Positions 44,958 through 55,929 of a stretch of DNA of 64,000 nt are shown piece after piece; position 1 is the first letter of the stretch, and each line of letters opens with the position of its first letter. Position numbers and translations under genes: made by a program. Source of the DNA: Dromiciops gliroides. Taxonomy: Eukaryota > Chordata > Mammalia > Microbiotheria > Microbiotheriidae. The stretch spans positions 121,643,897 through 121,707,896 of the forward strand of contig NC_057866.1 in the NCBI RefSeq assembly GCF_019393635.1, given 5' to 3'. The notes under the pieces are model-generated. The model was given only the letters and a program-made list of their open reading frames with translations, did no database searches and was not told the origin of the DNA.

Positions 44958-46094
44958 CTCCTCAGCACCTCTGAGAGAAATGTAAGCTCCTTAACTTAAC
45001 ATTTAAGATCCTCCACAACCTCTTTCCATCCCACTTTTCGAGTCTTATTTCACAATCTTTGCATTCTACATTCCACTAAACAGTATTATTCCTCAAACTC
45101 AACATTCCATGTTTTATCCTGATACATTTGTACAAACCATCCTATATGGCTAGAATGCATTGTCTTCCTTATCTGCTGGTTTTTAGAATCCTTCTTTCTT
45201 CCAAGAACACCTCAGATGCCATTTCCTCTACAAAGCTTTCCATTTTTTCCCCAGTCATTAGTATTCTCCTCTTCCTGCTTAAATTATTTTATATTGACTT
45301 ACCTGTGTCATAGGCTATATTTCCCTGAAAAATGTTCCTAAAGAGCTGAGACTTGTTTTTTCTTTGTATTTCTAGTGACTAGTAGAGTTGGTGCTTAATA
45401 ATTCAACTCAATACTGCTATTGTCCAATGACAGAAAAGTTACTTAAAAATTGTACCTAGTTCAGTGAAGAAAATTACTGAAGGCTTTCACTTTATTCTGA
45501 ACAGTTCATTTTCTTACTCTTGTTTTTCTTTCTTTTAGCTTGCTAACTATGGATGTGATAGCAACATAAAATAAAACTTAAATATATCCAATGGATGGAT
45601 CAAAGCAAGGTTCCTCAAGCTGATCTGATAATGGCACCACGTGCACACAGCTGTTCTCATGTGAAATCAATTCTAACAGATTGGTGATATTCCTCCAGAT
45701 ATTCTCAATGTCCTTTACTTATAGGTTACAGGGCTACTACCTAAGAAGTTATCTAATTTTTTATGAACCTGCTCATACTTTCTGCTATTTTTATTAATAA
45801 AGAAATTCTATCTTTTACCTGTTCATTATGGAAAATGACCTTTAATTTTTTTAAATTACATTTTTTACTATTTGAAAATTATGGACTATGCTCTACTGTT
45901 GCCAGATTTCTTAAATAAATCCATGCTTATACTATGCATACCAGTTATAATTTTATAAACAATGCTATCAGGAGAATCTGAAGTTTACAGTTTTAGACCT
46001 GAAATAAGAAACTCAAAGAGAAGTAATGAGTTAAAGGAAAGAAACAAAAGGTTATTAGAAATAACCAAAGACAATTGCATTTATTCTGGCTTAC

Positions 46095-46164
46095 CTCCTT
46101 AGGACACTGATTTTTGCAGGAAGTCAATAGGTTCTTTTCATCTATATCTGCAGCTGACAATCGT
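46095..46164 (-). CDS. NFXL1: NFXL1 coding exon, linker into last zinc finger
   Basis: The exon is 70 nt, with acceptor TGGTTTTAG and donor GGAG|GTAAGC. The first base completes an Arg codon; it then encodes RLSAADIDEKNLLTS followed by CKNQCPKE. It joins in phase 0 to LPCGHRC at 36661. The nearly 9.5 kb intron that follows holds many SINEs and two LTRs. Confidence 0.93.
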
Positions 46165-46286
46165 CTAAAACCAAACATGAAAAACTTAAAAAACATCAGA
46201 ATAAGAATTCCATTTTCTGGAACTTTCTGCCACACTTCAAAAAAACCAAACAATTTCTAAATTTTTTATAAAGTGTTTTTAATTAG

Positions 46287-46430
46287 GAGCAGCTAGGTGG
46301 TGCAGTGGATAGAGCACTGGCCCTGGAGTCAGGAGGATCTGAGTTCAAATCCACCCTCAGACATTTGACACTTACTAGCTGTGTGACCCTGGGCAAGTCA
46401 CTTAACCCCAATTGCCTCACCAAAAAAAAA
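46287..46430 (+). mobile_element. CORE-SINE
   Basis: 'ggagcagctaggtggtgcag' to a poly(A); GTTTTTAATTA flanks. It is about 120 bp upstream of an NFXL1 exon acceptor. Confidence 0.9.
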
Positions 46431-46559
46431 ATGTTTTTAATTACGTTTCTTAATGAACTGCTTTTTCAAGAAAATCATTCAAGTCATTTATTAAATTTCT
46501 ATTAAATACAAAGCTCTGCTTTATTGTCTTGTGTAGATTTTTAGCTCATTCACATTCAA

Positions 46560-47180
46560 ACGGCTATGCATCCAAATACTTTTTAAGCCCCTACTGTGTA
46601 AACAGCACTGTGCTGTTAGAAATAGAAAATTTAGATATGACAGTGACCAACCTAATGGAACTTACAGTAAAAAGATGTTACAAAGAATACTATGTAATAT
46701 TTACAGTTTCAATAGAAAGGAAAACAAAAGGCTATAGTAACAAGATTCATGGCATCATTAGTTGATGACTAGAGGTAAAAAGGAAGGCTTGAGAGTAATG
46801 AGAATCTCAGTTATACTTTAAAGCATGGATAGATTACGGCAAAGGCAAAAGTCAAATAACAGGCACTCAGAAATAAAAATATGGAAAAAGGAAAAACGAG
46901 GTAAGGCTGGAAAGGGAAAAGGGGCACCAGATCATGGAAGGTCTTGAATGCTAGGTTAAGAGTTTTAACTTTCCTTAGAAGTATCCAATGAAGATTTCTG
47001 GGCAACAATACCATGATCAACTACATGAATAAGAAAAAATTAACTTGGCAACTGTATGAATTTGAGGTGGAAGCAAGAGGTTAGAAAGATATCTCAGGTG
47101 AAAACTGCAACAGTCCTTGGGTGTGATAATGAGGACTGGTACAAAACCAGTGGTAGTAGGGAGAGAGGAGAGGATAAATT
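46560..47180 (+). repeat. Old dispersed repeat, second copy
   Basis: Shares blocks with 36850-37330 ('ccctactgtgtaaacagcac', 'gaaggtcttgaatgctaggt', 'caacagtccttgggtgtgat'). Confidence 0.45.
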
Positions 47181-47729
47181 TAAGAGTTGGACACATGACT
47201 AGATGTGCTACCTAGCTATGAAAGAAAAATAAAAATAAAAATTCAAATATAACCAAGATTATGAATATTATGAATTATATTTATTACTATCATAGTGACG
47301 CTATCACAAACAAAAATAGTTATAAGAAAAATTCTGAGTGAAAGATGAGTTCAGTTTTTGGAAAAGGTAAGCTTGAAATACCAATCAAATATCCTATATG
47401 AAGTTAGAAGTACAAGTCTAAAGCTGAGAAAAACCAAGACTAGAGATATAGAAGAGCAAGAAAGGAGGGGGCAATAATCATATTAAGGGGTAAGGACAAG
47501 GAGGAAAATTCAGCAGAAGAACTGGAAAATGCTTAGATGGAAGAAGACCAGGAATCTGTGATCTATCTAAAGTCAAGGGAAGAAAACGTATCCAAAGGAA
47601 GGAGTCCACAATGTCAAGTATATCTGAGGTCAAAAAGGAAGACAAATGAAACTTTCTTCTCTATGGGGCTATTTGGCAGTCATTGGGGCCCCCAGGAGAA
47701 CAGTTTTATTAGTAAGATGGTAAGCTGCA

Positions 47730-47886
47730 GGGGCGGCTAGGTGGCGCAGTGGATAAAGCACCAGCCCTGGATTCAGGAGTACCTGATTTCAAATCCAGCC
47801 TCAGACACTTGACACTTATTAGCTGTGTGACCCTGGGCAAGTCACTTAACCCCCATTGCCCCGCAAAACAAAACAAACAAAAAAAA
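47730..47886 (+). mobile_element. CORE-SINE
   Basis: Flanked by AAGATGGTAAGCTGCA on both sides. Confidence 0.92.
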
Positions 47887-47889
47887 AGA

Positions 47890-49100
47890 TGGTAAGCTGC
47901 AAGTGAAGGGAGGGAATGACTGCACATGGATTTCTCTTCCAATGGAGGGATTGAAGAGAGCAAAAGAAGGGGGACAGCTAAATGAGGAAGAAGCATCAAG
48001 AGGTGATTGTTTCTTTTTTTAGGGCTGGAAAGACCATAATACAGAGAGCTGAGAAAGGGCTAGCAGAAACAAGATGAGGATGAATTAAGAGAAAGGGTAA
48101 CTGCCAGAACAACATCCTACGGTTAACAGATAGGGACAGAATTAGCCTTAGGAGCAGTAGAGATCTCTCTTTTTCAGTGACCAGAGGAAAAGAGAGAAGA
48201 ATGGGTGAGGATGCTAAGATGTTTTGAGGAATGAGAACTGGGCAGTTCCCGTTAATAATCTTCTCAGTAGTCACTTTAATGTCAAACATTCATTTAAAAT
48301 AAGTAAAGTCAAGGCCCCCCCACATGTGTTTTTATACATATGTGTATGTGTATATCCATATGTGTGTATGTATGTATGTATGTATATGCAATTTAAGAGT
48401 ATGTATATAGATTTTATTTAAAAATACGTAAAGTATTTGAATATAGTTGATTGGCAATGTAAAAGGTAAGATATTCAGCAAAAAGTATGGAAATTCTGAT
48501 GATATATCTTAAAGATATAAAAACTTTCACATTAGTTAAAACTTGGGCCAAAGTCCTTTACCTTAAATGATCAAGTTGGATAATGGTTTGGTTTTTTCCC
48601 TTAGTGAACAATTTTATGTGCCCAGTTTGTTCTCCATAAAAGCATAAGAAAAATGCATATATACAACACACACACACAAAATTATATGTCATATCCCATT
48701 AATAAAAAATTTCTACATATACTTAAAATGAAAAATAATTTTTAACAAAGTTCTAGCAAAAGGCCCGCTTAATTCAACTTATCAAGGTCACAGCAACCTT
48801 TGATACTTCAAAATTCAAGTATGACAGTGTGAATTGGTCAGCTTCTCAGGTTTTGTTATGAGGGGGTATGACTTGTAATTTCTTTGAGGTGTCTGGACTT
48901 GGTGGATAGTTAGAAAACCTGATGTAAGTTCCATGTACACACACCGGTTGTGAGCTCCTGGGAAAATCACAACTTTTTATTGCACCCAAGCAGCTCCCTA
49001 CCACGAAGGCGTCACCCTAGCTCAGTGAAATCTAGTTTAAAGTGTGAGAATGTGTGTATATGTGGGTGTGCATACACACACCATGTTTGCATGTGTTCAG
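47890..49100. other. NFXL1 intron, nothing recognised except (TATG)n
   Basis: A short (TATG)n tract near 48365-48390; the rest is unassigned. Confidence 0.5.
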
Positions 49101-49289
49101 GAAGATGAGTTCAAATCTAGCCTTCCTATTTGTCTGACCCTATGCAAAGCATTTAACTTGTCACAGGGTTGTTGTGAGGATCAAATGCGAATTATTTGAA
49201 AAGAAATTAACATAGTGCCTGTCACAAAGGAGGACCTTAATGTTTGTTTCCACTTTTCTTCCCTTTGTTAGGAGACACATCCTTAGAAG

Positions 49290-49560
49290 AAATACTAGTT
49301 AATCCTATCTACCTCCAGAGAAAGAACTGATGGAGTCTGCATGCAGATCTAAGCATGTTTTTTGTTTTTTACTTTATTTTTCCTGGAGGGTTTTTTGGGT
49401 CTGTGTCTTCTTTCACAATATGGAAACGTTTTGCATGACTGCATATGTATAATTTAGATCAAATTGCTTGCTTTCTCAATGAGGCAGGAGGGAAGGAGAG
49501 AAGAAGAGAATTTGGAACACAAATTTTTATTGTTTTACATGTAATTGGGAAAATAATTAA
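49290..49560 (+). mobile_element. L1 3' end fragment in NFXL1 intron
   Basis: Begins 'tacctccagagaaagaactg' and runs to 'tacatgtaattgggaaaata', the last part of the L1 3' UTR, 86 bp or more from the exon at 49646. Confidence 0.75.
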
Positions 49561-49645
49561 TTTTCCAAATATTAAATTTCCAAATATTTAATATCGTTCA
49601 TGTTAAAATCTAGAAACAGAAAAGTAGCTCCTTCAAGCTGCTTAC

Positions 49646-49812
49646 CTGCATTCCACATATAAGCTTATGAGCTTGCAATGACATTTTATTCTGAGCATTT
49701 GAACACAGGGAGGACATTCTCCAGGGTGACAGGGCAACATACATGGGTGAGGACAACCTGGTGGCCGTGGTTTACAGCATGCTTCTTCACACTGAAGACA
49801 TTCTGGCCCTGA
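49646..49812 (-). CDS. NFXL1: NFXL1 coding exon, two zinc-finger modules
   Basis: The exon is 167 nt: 55 codons plus two bases; acceptor CTTACTAG, donor GCAG|GTAAGC. It begins [20 protein letters not shown] and continues [16 protein letters not shown], two cysteine-rich modules with the [10 protein letters not shown] signature of NF-X1 proteins, ending [13 protein letters not shown]. The final AG joins the first A of the next exon to make Arg. Confidence 0.95.
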
Positions 49813-50579
49813 CTAGTAAGAAATAAAAAATAAATTTAGCCAACTGTGGAAACCACTATTTGTGATTTCCCATTTCCTTAATACCCATTTTTTAAAAGTC
49901 TACATTCTTTAGGAATCAAGCTTTCCTACTCAACAAAAAGAAAAGGAAAAAAGAGACTAACCTATAGTGTAAGTATGTAGGAAAAAATATAAATTAGCAA
50001 GACAGTTCAAATAAGCATTTATCTAACTTAAAAATATAATTCTGCTTTAAAAGAGAATGTGGAAAAGAGGAGGTATAAAAGAGTCATAAAATTAGAAGGC
50101 ACAGATTTCACTCCCCCCTTTCCAAAACAAAATCTTCAAATGACTAGCAGTAGAGGAAAAAGTAAAAAGAATAAAAACAATTGTGTTTTTTAAGGCAAAA
50201 CGAAACACCTTGATAAATAAGTCATTGACATTATCAAACTACCATGCAATACTCAGGCTTTATCCACAGGATATTACTGAAACATGAATTTCATAAAGAT
50301 GGACAAAATAGCTCAATCTTTTAGATATAGATAATAAATTGCAAAGTTTAAACATTTTTATCACAATTTTTAGATATCGATTATGACCAAAACATCTAGG
50401 TCTAAGGTTATTTAAATCTTATACAGTATCTAGCAAATAAAATACTTTTCTAAACATTTAAGATTATGAAAGAAAAATAGCAGTGGTTTGAAAACAGGCC
50501 TATAGGCAGCCATTTTCCATCATAAAGTAGTTACAAAATATTCATCACAACTAATTCTCATCTATTTGCCAAATATAAA

Positions 50580-50745
50580 GAACAATAAACTAAGTCGAGA
50601 GTCCTGTGTTCTATCCTAGGCCTAGCTCTGCCACCTACTTTCCAGGTGGCCTCAAGTTGCAACCTCTGTTGTCTTTAATAAGCAAATCAGTAAAATGAAA
50701 GGTTTGGACTAGAGTGCGAAGATCCTTTACAGCTCTAAAATTCTA
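50580..50745 (+). mobile_element. MIR fragment
   Basis: 'gagagtcctgtgttctatcc' through 'ggtttggactagagtgcgaa' follow MIR order. Confidence 0.5.
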
Positions 50746-50784
50746 TTAAACTATACCCATTTATTTGTTTAAAAAATATCTGAG

Positions 50785-50930
50785 GGGGGCAGCTAGGTGG
50801 CGCAGTGGATAGAGCACCGGCCCTGGAGTCAGGAGTACTTGAGTTCAAATCCGGCCTCAGACACTTAACACTTGCTAGCTGTGTGACCCTGGGCAAGTCA
50901 CTTAACCTCAATTGCCTCACTAAAAAAAAA
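50785..50930 (+). mobile_element. CORE-SINE, first of a tandem pair
   Basis: 'ggggggcagctaggtggcgc' to a poly(A); ATATCTGAG flank on the left, AAATCTGAG on the right. Confidence 0.9.
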
Positions 50931-50942
50931 AAAAAAATCTGA

Positions 50943-51080
50943 GGGGCAGCTAGGTGGCACAGTAGATAGAGCACTGGCCCTAGATTCGGGAGGACCTGAG
51001 TTCAAATCCAGCCCCAGACACTTGACACTAGCTGTGTGACCCTGGGCAAGTAACTTAACCCCAACTGCCTCAAAAAAAAA

Positions 51081-51081
<1 letters not shown>
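50943..51081 (+). mobile_element. CORE-SINE, second of a tandem pair
   Basis: Starts 'ggggcagctaggtggcacag' directly after the first copy; its A-rich tail passes into a (TA)n tract that ends TATCTGAT. Confidence 0.9.

Positions 51082-51083
<2 letters not shown>

Positions 51084-51155
<72 letters not shown>
51084..51155. repeat. (TA)n microsatellite
   Basis: About 35 TA units that begin in the A-rich tail of a SINE. Confidence 0.9.
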
Positions 51156-51157
<2 letters not shown>

Positions 51158-51566
51158 GATTGCCTCCTATGTGAAAGACAGTATATGCTAAACTCAGACA
51201 ATACAGAGAAATCCAAGATACAGTCCCTGACTTCTGGGGCCTATCACAGTATTTTGTGATAGAAGAGATTTTAGAGATCAACTAATCCAACCTCCTCATT
51301 TAACATACAAGGAAAGAAGTGACTTGACCCAAGTCAAATAAGTAGAGAAACATATAGCAGAACAAAGATAAAACCCAGGCTCTTCAAAACCAAATCATAT
51401 GCTCTTTCCAACAGGATGCATCTGCCAAGACATCTCCCTTCCATCTTTACTATTTTCCTCAAATCCTATCCTCTAGGATTAGACACCATCCGAAGCATAG
51501 TTCACATTAAATATCAACTTCTAATAAGTTAAGTTTCACTTAAAAATGTCCTTGATAAAAAAAAAG

Positions 51567-51728
51567 AGGGGCAAGCTAGGTTGCGCAGTGGATAAAGCAC
51601 CAGCCCTGGATTCAGGAGTACTTGAGTTCAAATGCGGCTTCAGACACTTGACACTTACTAGCTGTGTGACCCTGGGCAAGTCACTTAACCCCAACTGCCT
51701 TACCAAAAGAAAAAGAAAAAAGAAAAAA
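51567..51728 (+). mobile_element. CORE-SINE
   Basis: Flanked by AAAAATGTCCTTGAT and AAAAATGTCCTTCAT. Confidence 0.9.
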
Positions 51729-52418
51729 AAATGTCCTTCATGAAGCAATAGAAATTTTAAATTTTATCAAATTTCTATAGTTAACAACAGAATGAATACA
51801 GAAAGTAAAGAGATTCACAAAAATGTAAAACAATGCCACTCTTCTCACTGTTTTGAAAAATACAGTGATTTTTCATTTTAAAATCCGCTTTGTGTAAACA
51901 TATAATGGTTTGATGCTACTTTACAATGAACCAATAATTTAACATATTAATCAGTTTTACTTTCTAAACTGATAAATATCCATAGTTTTACATCACATAC
52001 AAAAGCCCTTTGGCTTTTGGGAGTCCTCAATGATCTGACACCCCAAACTTTGAAAACTGCTCTATTACAGGATATTAAAAGTTCCTTCAGCTCGAAATCC
52101 ACTAATCCAAAGGGCCACAGGTAAAGGAGCTAACCTAAGCACATGTAAAAGTCTGATAATAACATGGTTGGGATATCTGAAACAGCGATAGACCAGAAGG
52201 AAGCTTAAAGACAAAACAAAAAAGCCAGAAATACAGGAGACTGTCCTTTCCCTCCCTTCCCTTCCTGATGAGACATTGGGCTTACAGAATAACAATACTA
52301 TCTATAAGGTCAGGGATCAAGAGTTGTGTTATATAGGAATGCACATTTTATTGGAAATAGATCAGAAAAACTACACATAAACTTATTCAGAAACCATCAC
52401 TGTAATGAAATGAGCTGT

Positions 52419-52498
52419 GTACTGACAATATTTTGTATGATTAAAGATGAAACATTACTAGCTTACTCTAACTCTCGTAGAATCTTACAAACTCACTA
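52419..52498 (+). repeat. 80-bp duplicated segment, copy 1
   Basis: The sequence from 'gtactgacaatattttgtat' to 'cttacaaactcacta' recurs at 54526-54605 with a single difference (agCtta versus agGtta). Both are in the same NFXL1 intron pair region and in direct orientation. Confidence 0.9.
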
Positions 52499-53070
52499 TT
52501 CTTATATCCCAAAACTACATGCAGATTCTGGCTGACTATAGCCACCCAATCTGCCACCAGCAACCCCAATAATGCTCGGAACCACAATCTTTACTTACCT
52601 CTACCAGTCACCGAATTGTTTATCATTGTCACTGAGAAGGACAAACATTAGGGCAGAGAGATACTACTAGAGGCTCAGTCTAGTACAAGAGGCAAAGCCA
52701 GAGCAGCCTGGGGCAGGGCTGAGGAGCAGAAGAGATTAGTGGATCAAACTATCCAAGAGGACAAGTATGACCAGGCAAAAAAAGGTGTGCCAGTCATTAG
52801 TAAATTATCAAAGGAAATCTATGGTACTGAATAGATTCTTTATGAAAATTGTATGTAAAAACACAGGATAAGAATAGCACTGAACAAGAATGTACAAATG
52901 GTTTGCAATCTGTACTGGTTGGGGATCTATATCCAAATCAGTGAGATCACAGCTCCATGGAAATATCCAAATATTTTTAAATCCTCAATGTTAACACAGA
53001 TGAAAGAGGGGACAAAATTCCCACTAAAATCTATTCTGTTAAACAAGATTACTTATAAAAATAAAGACAT

Positions 53071-53160
53071 GCACATGTATATCAGATTACTTGCTGTCTT
53101 GGGGAGGGGGGAAGGGAGAAAAATTTGAAACAAGAAATCTTATAAAAACAAAAACAAAAT
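53071..53160 (+). mobile_element. Very short L1 tail abutting an NFXL1 splice donor
   Basis: About 90 bp of L1 3' end ('tatcagattacttgctgtct' to the A-rich tail) flanked by AAAATAAAGACAT (53058-53070) and AAAATAAGGACAT (53156-53168). The right copy reaches to within a few bases of the donor of exon 53172-53312. Orientation is antisense to NFXL1. Confidence 0.75.
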
Positions 53161-53171
53161 AAGGACATTAC

Positions 53172-53312
53172 CTTTCCTTCATCCACACAGCCTTTCATTT
53201 CAGTAACTTTATGACACTCCTTCATACAAGTATGATTTTGACAATCTAGACTCCGTCCACAAAATCTCTTGCAAGAGTAAGGACCCACAGCATGACATGG
53301 TAGGGGACTGAC
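53172..53312 (-). CDS. NFXL1: NFXL1 coding exon, NF-X1 zinc finger
   Basis: The exon is 141 nt, 47 codons, phase 0 at both ends; acceptor TGTTACAG, donor AAAG|GTAATG. It encodes [20 protein letters not shown] and then a [13 protein letters not shown] cluster, a textbook NF-X1 finger core (C-x-N-H-x-C-x3-C-H). The donor has T at +5, which is weaker than its neighbours. An L1 tail is inserted only about 11 bp into the intron. Confidence 0.95.
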
Positions 53313-53436
53313 CTGTAACATTAAGAAAAGCAGGAAAACACACATTTTAATACTTATGTTTTAGATATGATCCTGCTCCAATGGTGACAATGAATTTGAC
53401 AGTGAGGAAAAAAATTATTCAACTTTCTTTCTTTTG

Positions 53437-53572
53437 GGGACAGGGCAATGAGGGCTAAGTGACTTGTCCAAGGGCACACAGCTAGTGTCAACTGTCTGAG
53501 GCTGGATTGGAACTCAGGTCCTCCTGAATCCAAGGCCGGTGCTTCATCCACTGCACCACCTAGCTGCCCCCT
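53437..53572 (-). mobile_element. CORE-SINE, diverged
   Basis: Reverse copy ending 'ccacctagctgccccc', 125 bp upstream of the exon acceptor at 53312. Confidence 0.88.
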
Positions 53573-53598
53573 CAATGTGCTTTAAATTATAATCTACA

Positions 53599-54479
53599 TA
53601 CCACCTGACACCTATCAGATTGGCTAATATGACAAAAAAGGACAATAATAAATGTTGGAGAAGCTGTGGAAAAATTGGAACACTAATGCATTGTTGGTGG
53701 AGCTGTGAACTGATTCAACCATTCTGGAGAGAAATTTGGAATTATGCCCAAAGGGCTATAAAGCTGTGCATACCACTTTTGGGTCTTTTTCCCAAAGAGA
53801 TCATAAAAAAGGGAAAAGGACCCACATGTACAAAAATATTTATAGCTGCTCTTTTTGTAGTGGCAAGGAATTGGAAAATATGGGGCTGTCCATCAATTGG
53901 GGAATGGCTGAACAAGTTGTGGTATATGAATATAATGGAATTCTATTGTGCTGTAAGAAACAATGAGTATGAGGAGTTCAGAGAAACCTGGAAGGACTTG
54001 CATGAACTAATGATGAGTGAGATGAGCAGAACCTGAAGAACATTGTACACAGTATCATCAACATTATGTGTTGATCAATTGTGATCAACTTGATTCTTCT
54101 CACCAATACAATAGTACAAGAAAGTTCCAAAGGACTCATGATGGAAAAGGCTCTCCAAATCCAGGAAAAAAAAAGAACTGTGGAATATGGATGCTGAATG
54201 AACCATACTATTTCTTTTGTTTTTGGTGCTGTTGTTTTTCTTTTTTGAGGTTTTTCCTTTTTGTTCTGATTCTTCTCTTATAACATGACTAATGCAGAAA
54301 TATGTTTAATGTTATATTATGTATATATAAAAACCTATATCAGATTACCTGCTGTCTAGGGGAAGGAGGGGAGGGAGAAAAATTTGAAATTGGAAATCTT
54401 ATAAAAACAAATGTTGAAAACTATCTCTACATGTAACTGGAAAATAATAAAATACTTTTATTCAAAATTTTTTAAGAAG
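53599..54479 (+). mobile_element. 5'-truncated L1 with intact ORF2 C-terminus and TSD
   Basis: Starts inside ORF2 and runs to the end of the 3' UTR, flanked by the 12-bp duplication TTATAATCTACA (53587-53598 and 54480-54491). Frame +1 from 53620 to about 54033 stays open for 138 codons (KCWRSCGKIGTLMHCWWSC, then IFIAALFVVARNWKIWGCPS), the C-terminal domain of L1 ORF2p. It lies in an NFXL1 intron, antisense. It is an L1 remnant, not a host gene. Confidence 0.88.
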
Positions 54480-54525
54480 TTATAATCTACAACCTATTTT
54501 TGTTTTCATTTTTGGGCAGGACTGG

Positions 54526-54605
54526 GTACTGACAATATTTTGTATGATTAAAGATGAAACATTACTAGGTTACTCTAACTCTCGTAGAATCTTACAAACT
54601 CACTA
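54526..54605 (+). repeat. 80-bp duplicated segment, copy 2
   Basis: 79 of 80 bases match 52419-52498. It lies 35 bp after the right target-site copy of the L1 at 53599-54479. Confidence 0.9.
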
Positions 54606-55039
54606 AAGAAATATTACCCTGTGGTTAAACTAGAAACAATAATTAGGTAATGGAGCTGTCTGTATGTTTTGACTCTGAATACAGGGCACACCTTTGTTTC
54701 TCTCTACCAGAAAATTTTATAGTAGGCTTGTGAAATAACAAGATTATTTATTAATAAAAGTAGTAGCTGAGACCACCATGCTTTAAACAGCTTCACCTAA
54801 CATCTCCAAAACCAAATACATCATTTAAAGAAAAATATCAGACTATATAATATCCTTTTTTAGATTCTTTTTTTAAAAAACTATTCTTCACCTAGAATTA
54901 CTGAAATAAATTTCAAAAGTAAGATTTAGATGAGCTCTAACCAATTTACTTGCTACGAAAAATCTCCTTCAAAGGTTCTTAAAATGAATTCTGTGGACAA
55001 TGTAATATTTAAAAAACACTTGAGATGTTTTATCATTTG

Positions 55040-55320
55040 ATCCTTTCAACAACCTTGTTGGGTAGGTGCTATTATTACCCCTATTCAAGTGATTTGGTCA
55101 AGGTCAAAGCTAGTAAGGCAGGTTTTTTAACTCTGGTATTCCTGATTCCAATTCCAACACATTATCCACTGCACCATCACTGTCTACCAACAATGATGGG
55201 GCAAGGAGAACCAGGCTGTAATCTTCATTCTGTCACTAGCTTTCAGATCCTAGGGAGGCCACTTCTCCTTGCTGAGCCTCAGTCTCTTCATCTATACAGT
55301 GAGAAGACAGACCAGATGAT
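55040..55320. mobile_element. Two opposed MIR fragments
   Basis: Reverse MIR at 55040-55185 ('ccactgcaccatc') and forward MIR at 55195-55320 ('tcatctatacagtgagaaga'). Confidence 0.5.
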
Positions 55321-55580
55321 CTATAATACCCAGAATTTCTAGAATTCTGCTGAAAACCAAAAGATTTAATTAAGGAAGAGCTAAATTGTCATTGTATATT
55401 TTATGGTATATAGACCTTACTGCTACTCAAAGGACTCTGAAACTGTAAAGTTAATTGAATCAAAATACTTGGACTTTGTAGAAGCTGCTAAAAATAACTG
55501 CTTCCATTTTGTTTTTATTCTAGTATATAACAAATATACATTGCAAGTTTTCTAATAATCACTTTTTAAAAACCACTGCC

Positions 55581-55730
55581 GGGGCAGCTAGGTGGCACAG
55601 TGGATAGAGCACCGGCCCTGGAGTCAGGAGGATCTGAGTTCAAATCCGGCCTCAGACACTTAACACTTACTAGCTGTGTGACCCTGGGCAAGTCACTTAA
55701 CCCCAATTGCCTCACTAAAAAAAAAAAACA
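55581..55730 (+). mobile_element. CORE-SINE next to the NFXL1 microexon donor
   Basis: 'ggggcagctaggtggcacag' to a poly(A), antisense to NFXL1; ACTGCC flanks at 55575-55580 and 55735-55740, 10 bp from the microexon's donor. Confidence 0.92.
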
Positions 55731-55750
55731 AAAAACTGCCCACGACTCAC

Positions 55751-55772
55751 CTCATGCTTCCCAAGACACTCT
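55751..55772 (-). CDS. NFXL1: NFXL1 22-nt microexon
   Basis: The microexon is 22 nt, with a strong polypyrimidine tract and CTTTGCAG acceptor and donor GAG|GTGAGT. Its first base completes Thr; the remaining 21 nt encode ECLGKHE, which continues the [11 protein letters not shown] reading frame from 62234-62325 and joins in phase 0 to VSPLPCH at 53312. The linked frame gives a complete finger (CPPC...ECLGKHE...LPCH). Because 22 is not a multiple of three, skipping would shift the frame. A SINE lies 20 bp beyond its donor. Confidence 0.9.
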
Positions 55773-55929
55773 CTGCAAAGAAAAAAGAGAAATCAAAAGA
55801 TTAAATACATGCGAAAGGATTCCTTAAAAAATCCTAAAGGGAAAAAAATGCCAAATAATATCAGTATTTTAGTAACAACATGTTTCAACTTTGATTAAAG
55901 ATCGCTTCAATTATTTGTCAGCATTCAAG

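Larger units (their letters stand above)
44340..45400 (-). mobile_element. L2-like fragment split by a solo LTR
   Basis: 'cagatctaatcatgtcactt' before and 'aagatcctccacaacctctt', 'ctagaatgcattgtcttcct' after the LTR at 44430-44957 form one interrupted old repeat. Confidence 0.5.

Noticed and set aside
53620..54036. 138-codon open frame as a host gene
   Set aside because: It is the L1 ORF2 C-terminal domain inside a 5'-truncated L1 with target-site duplications.
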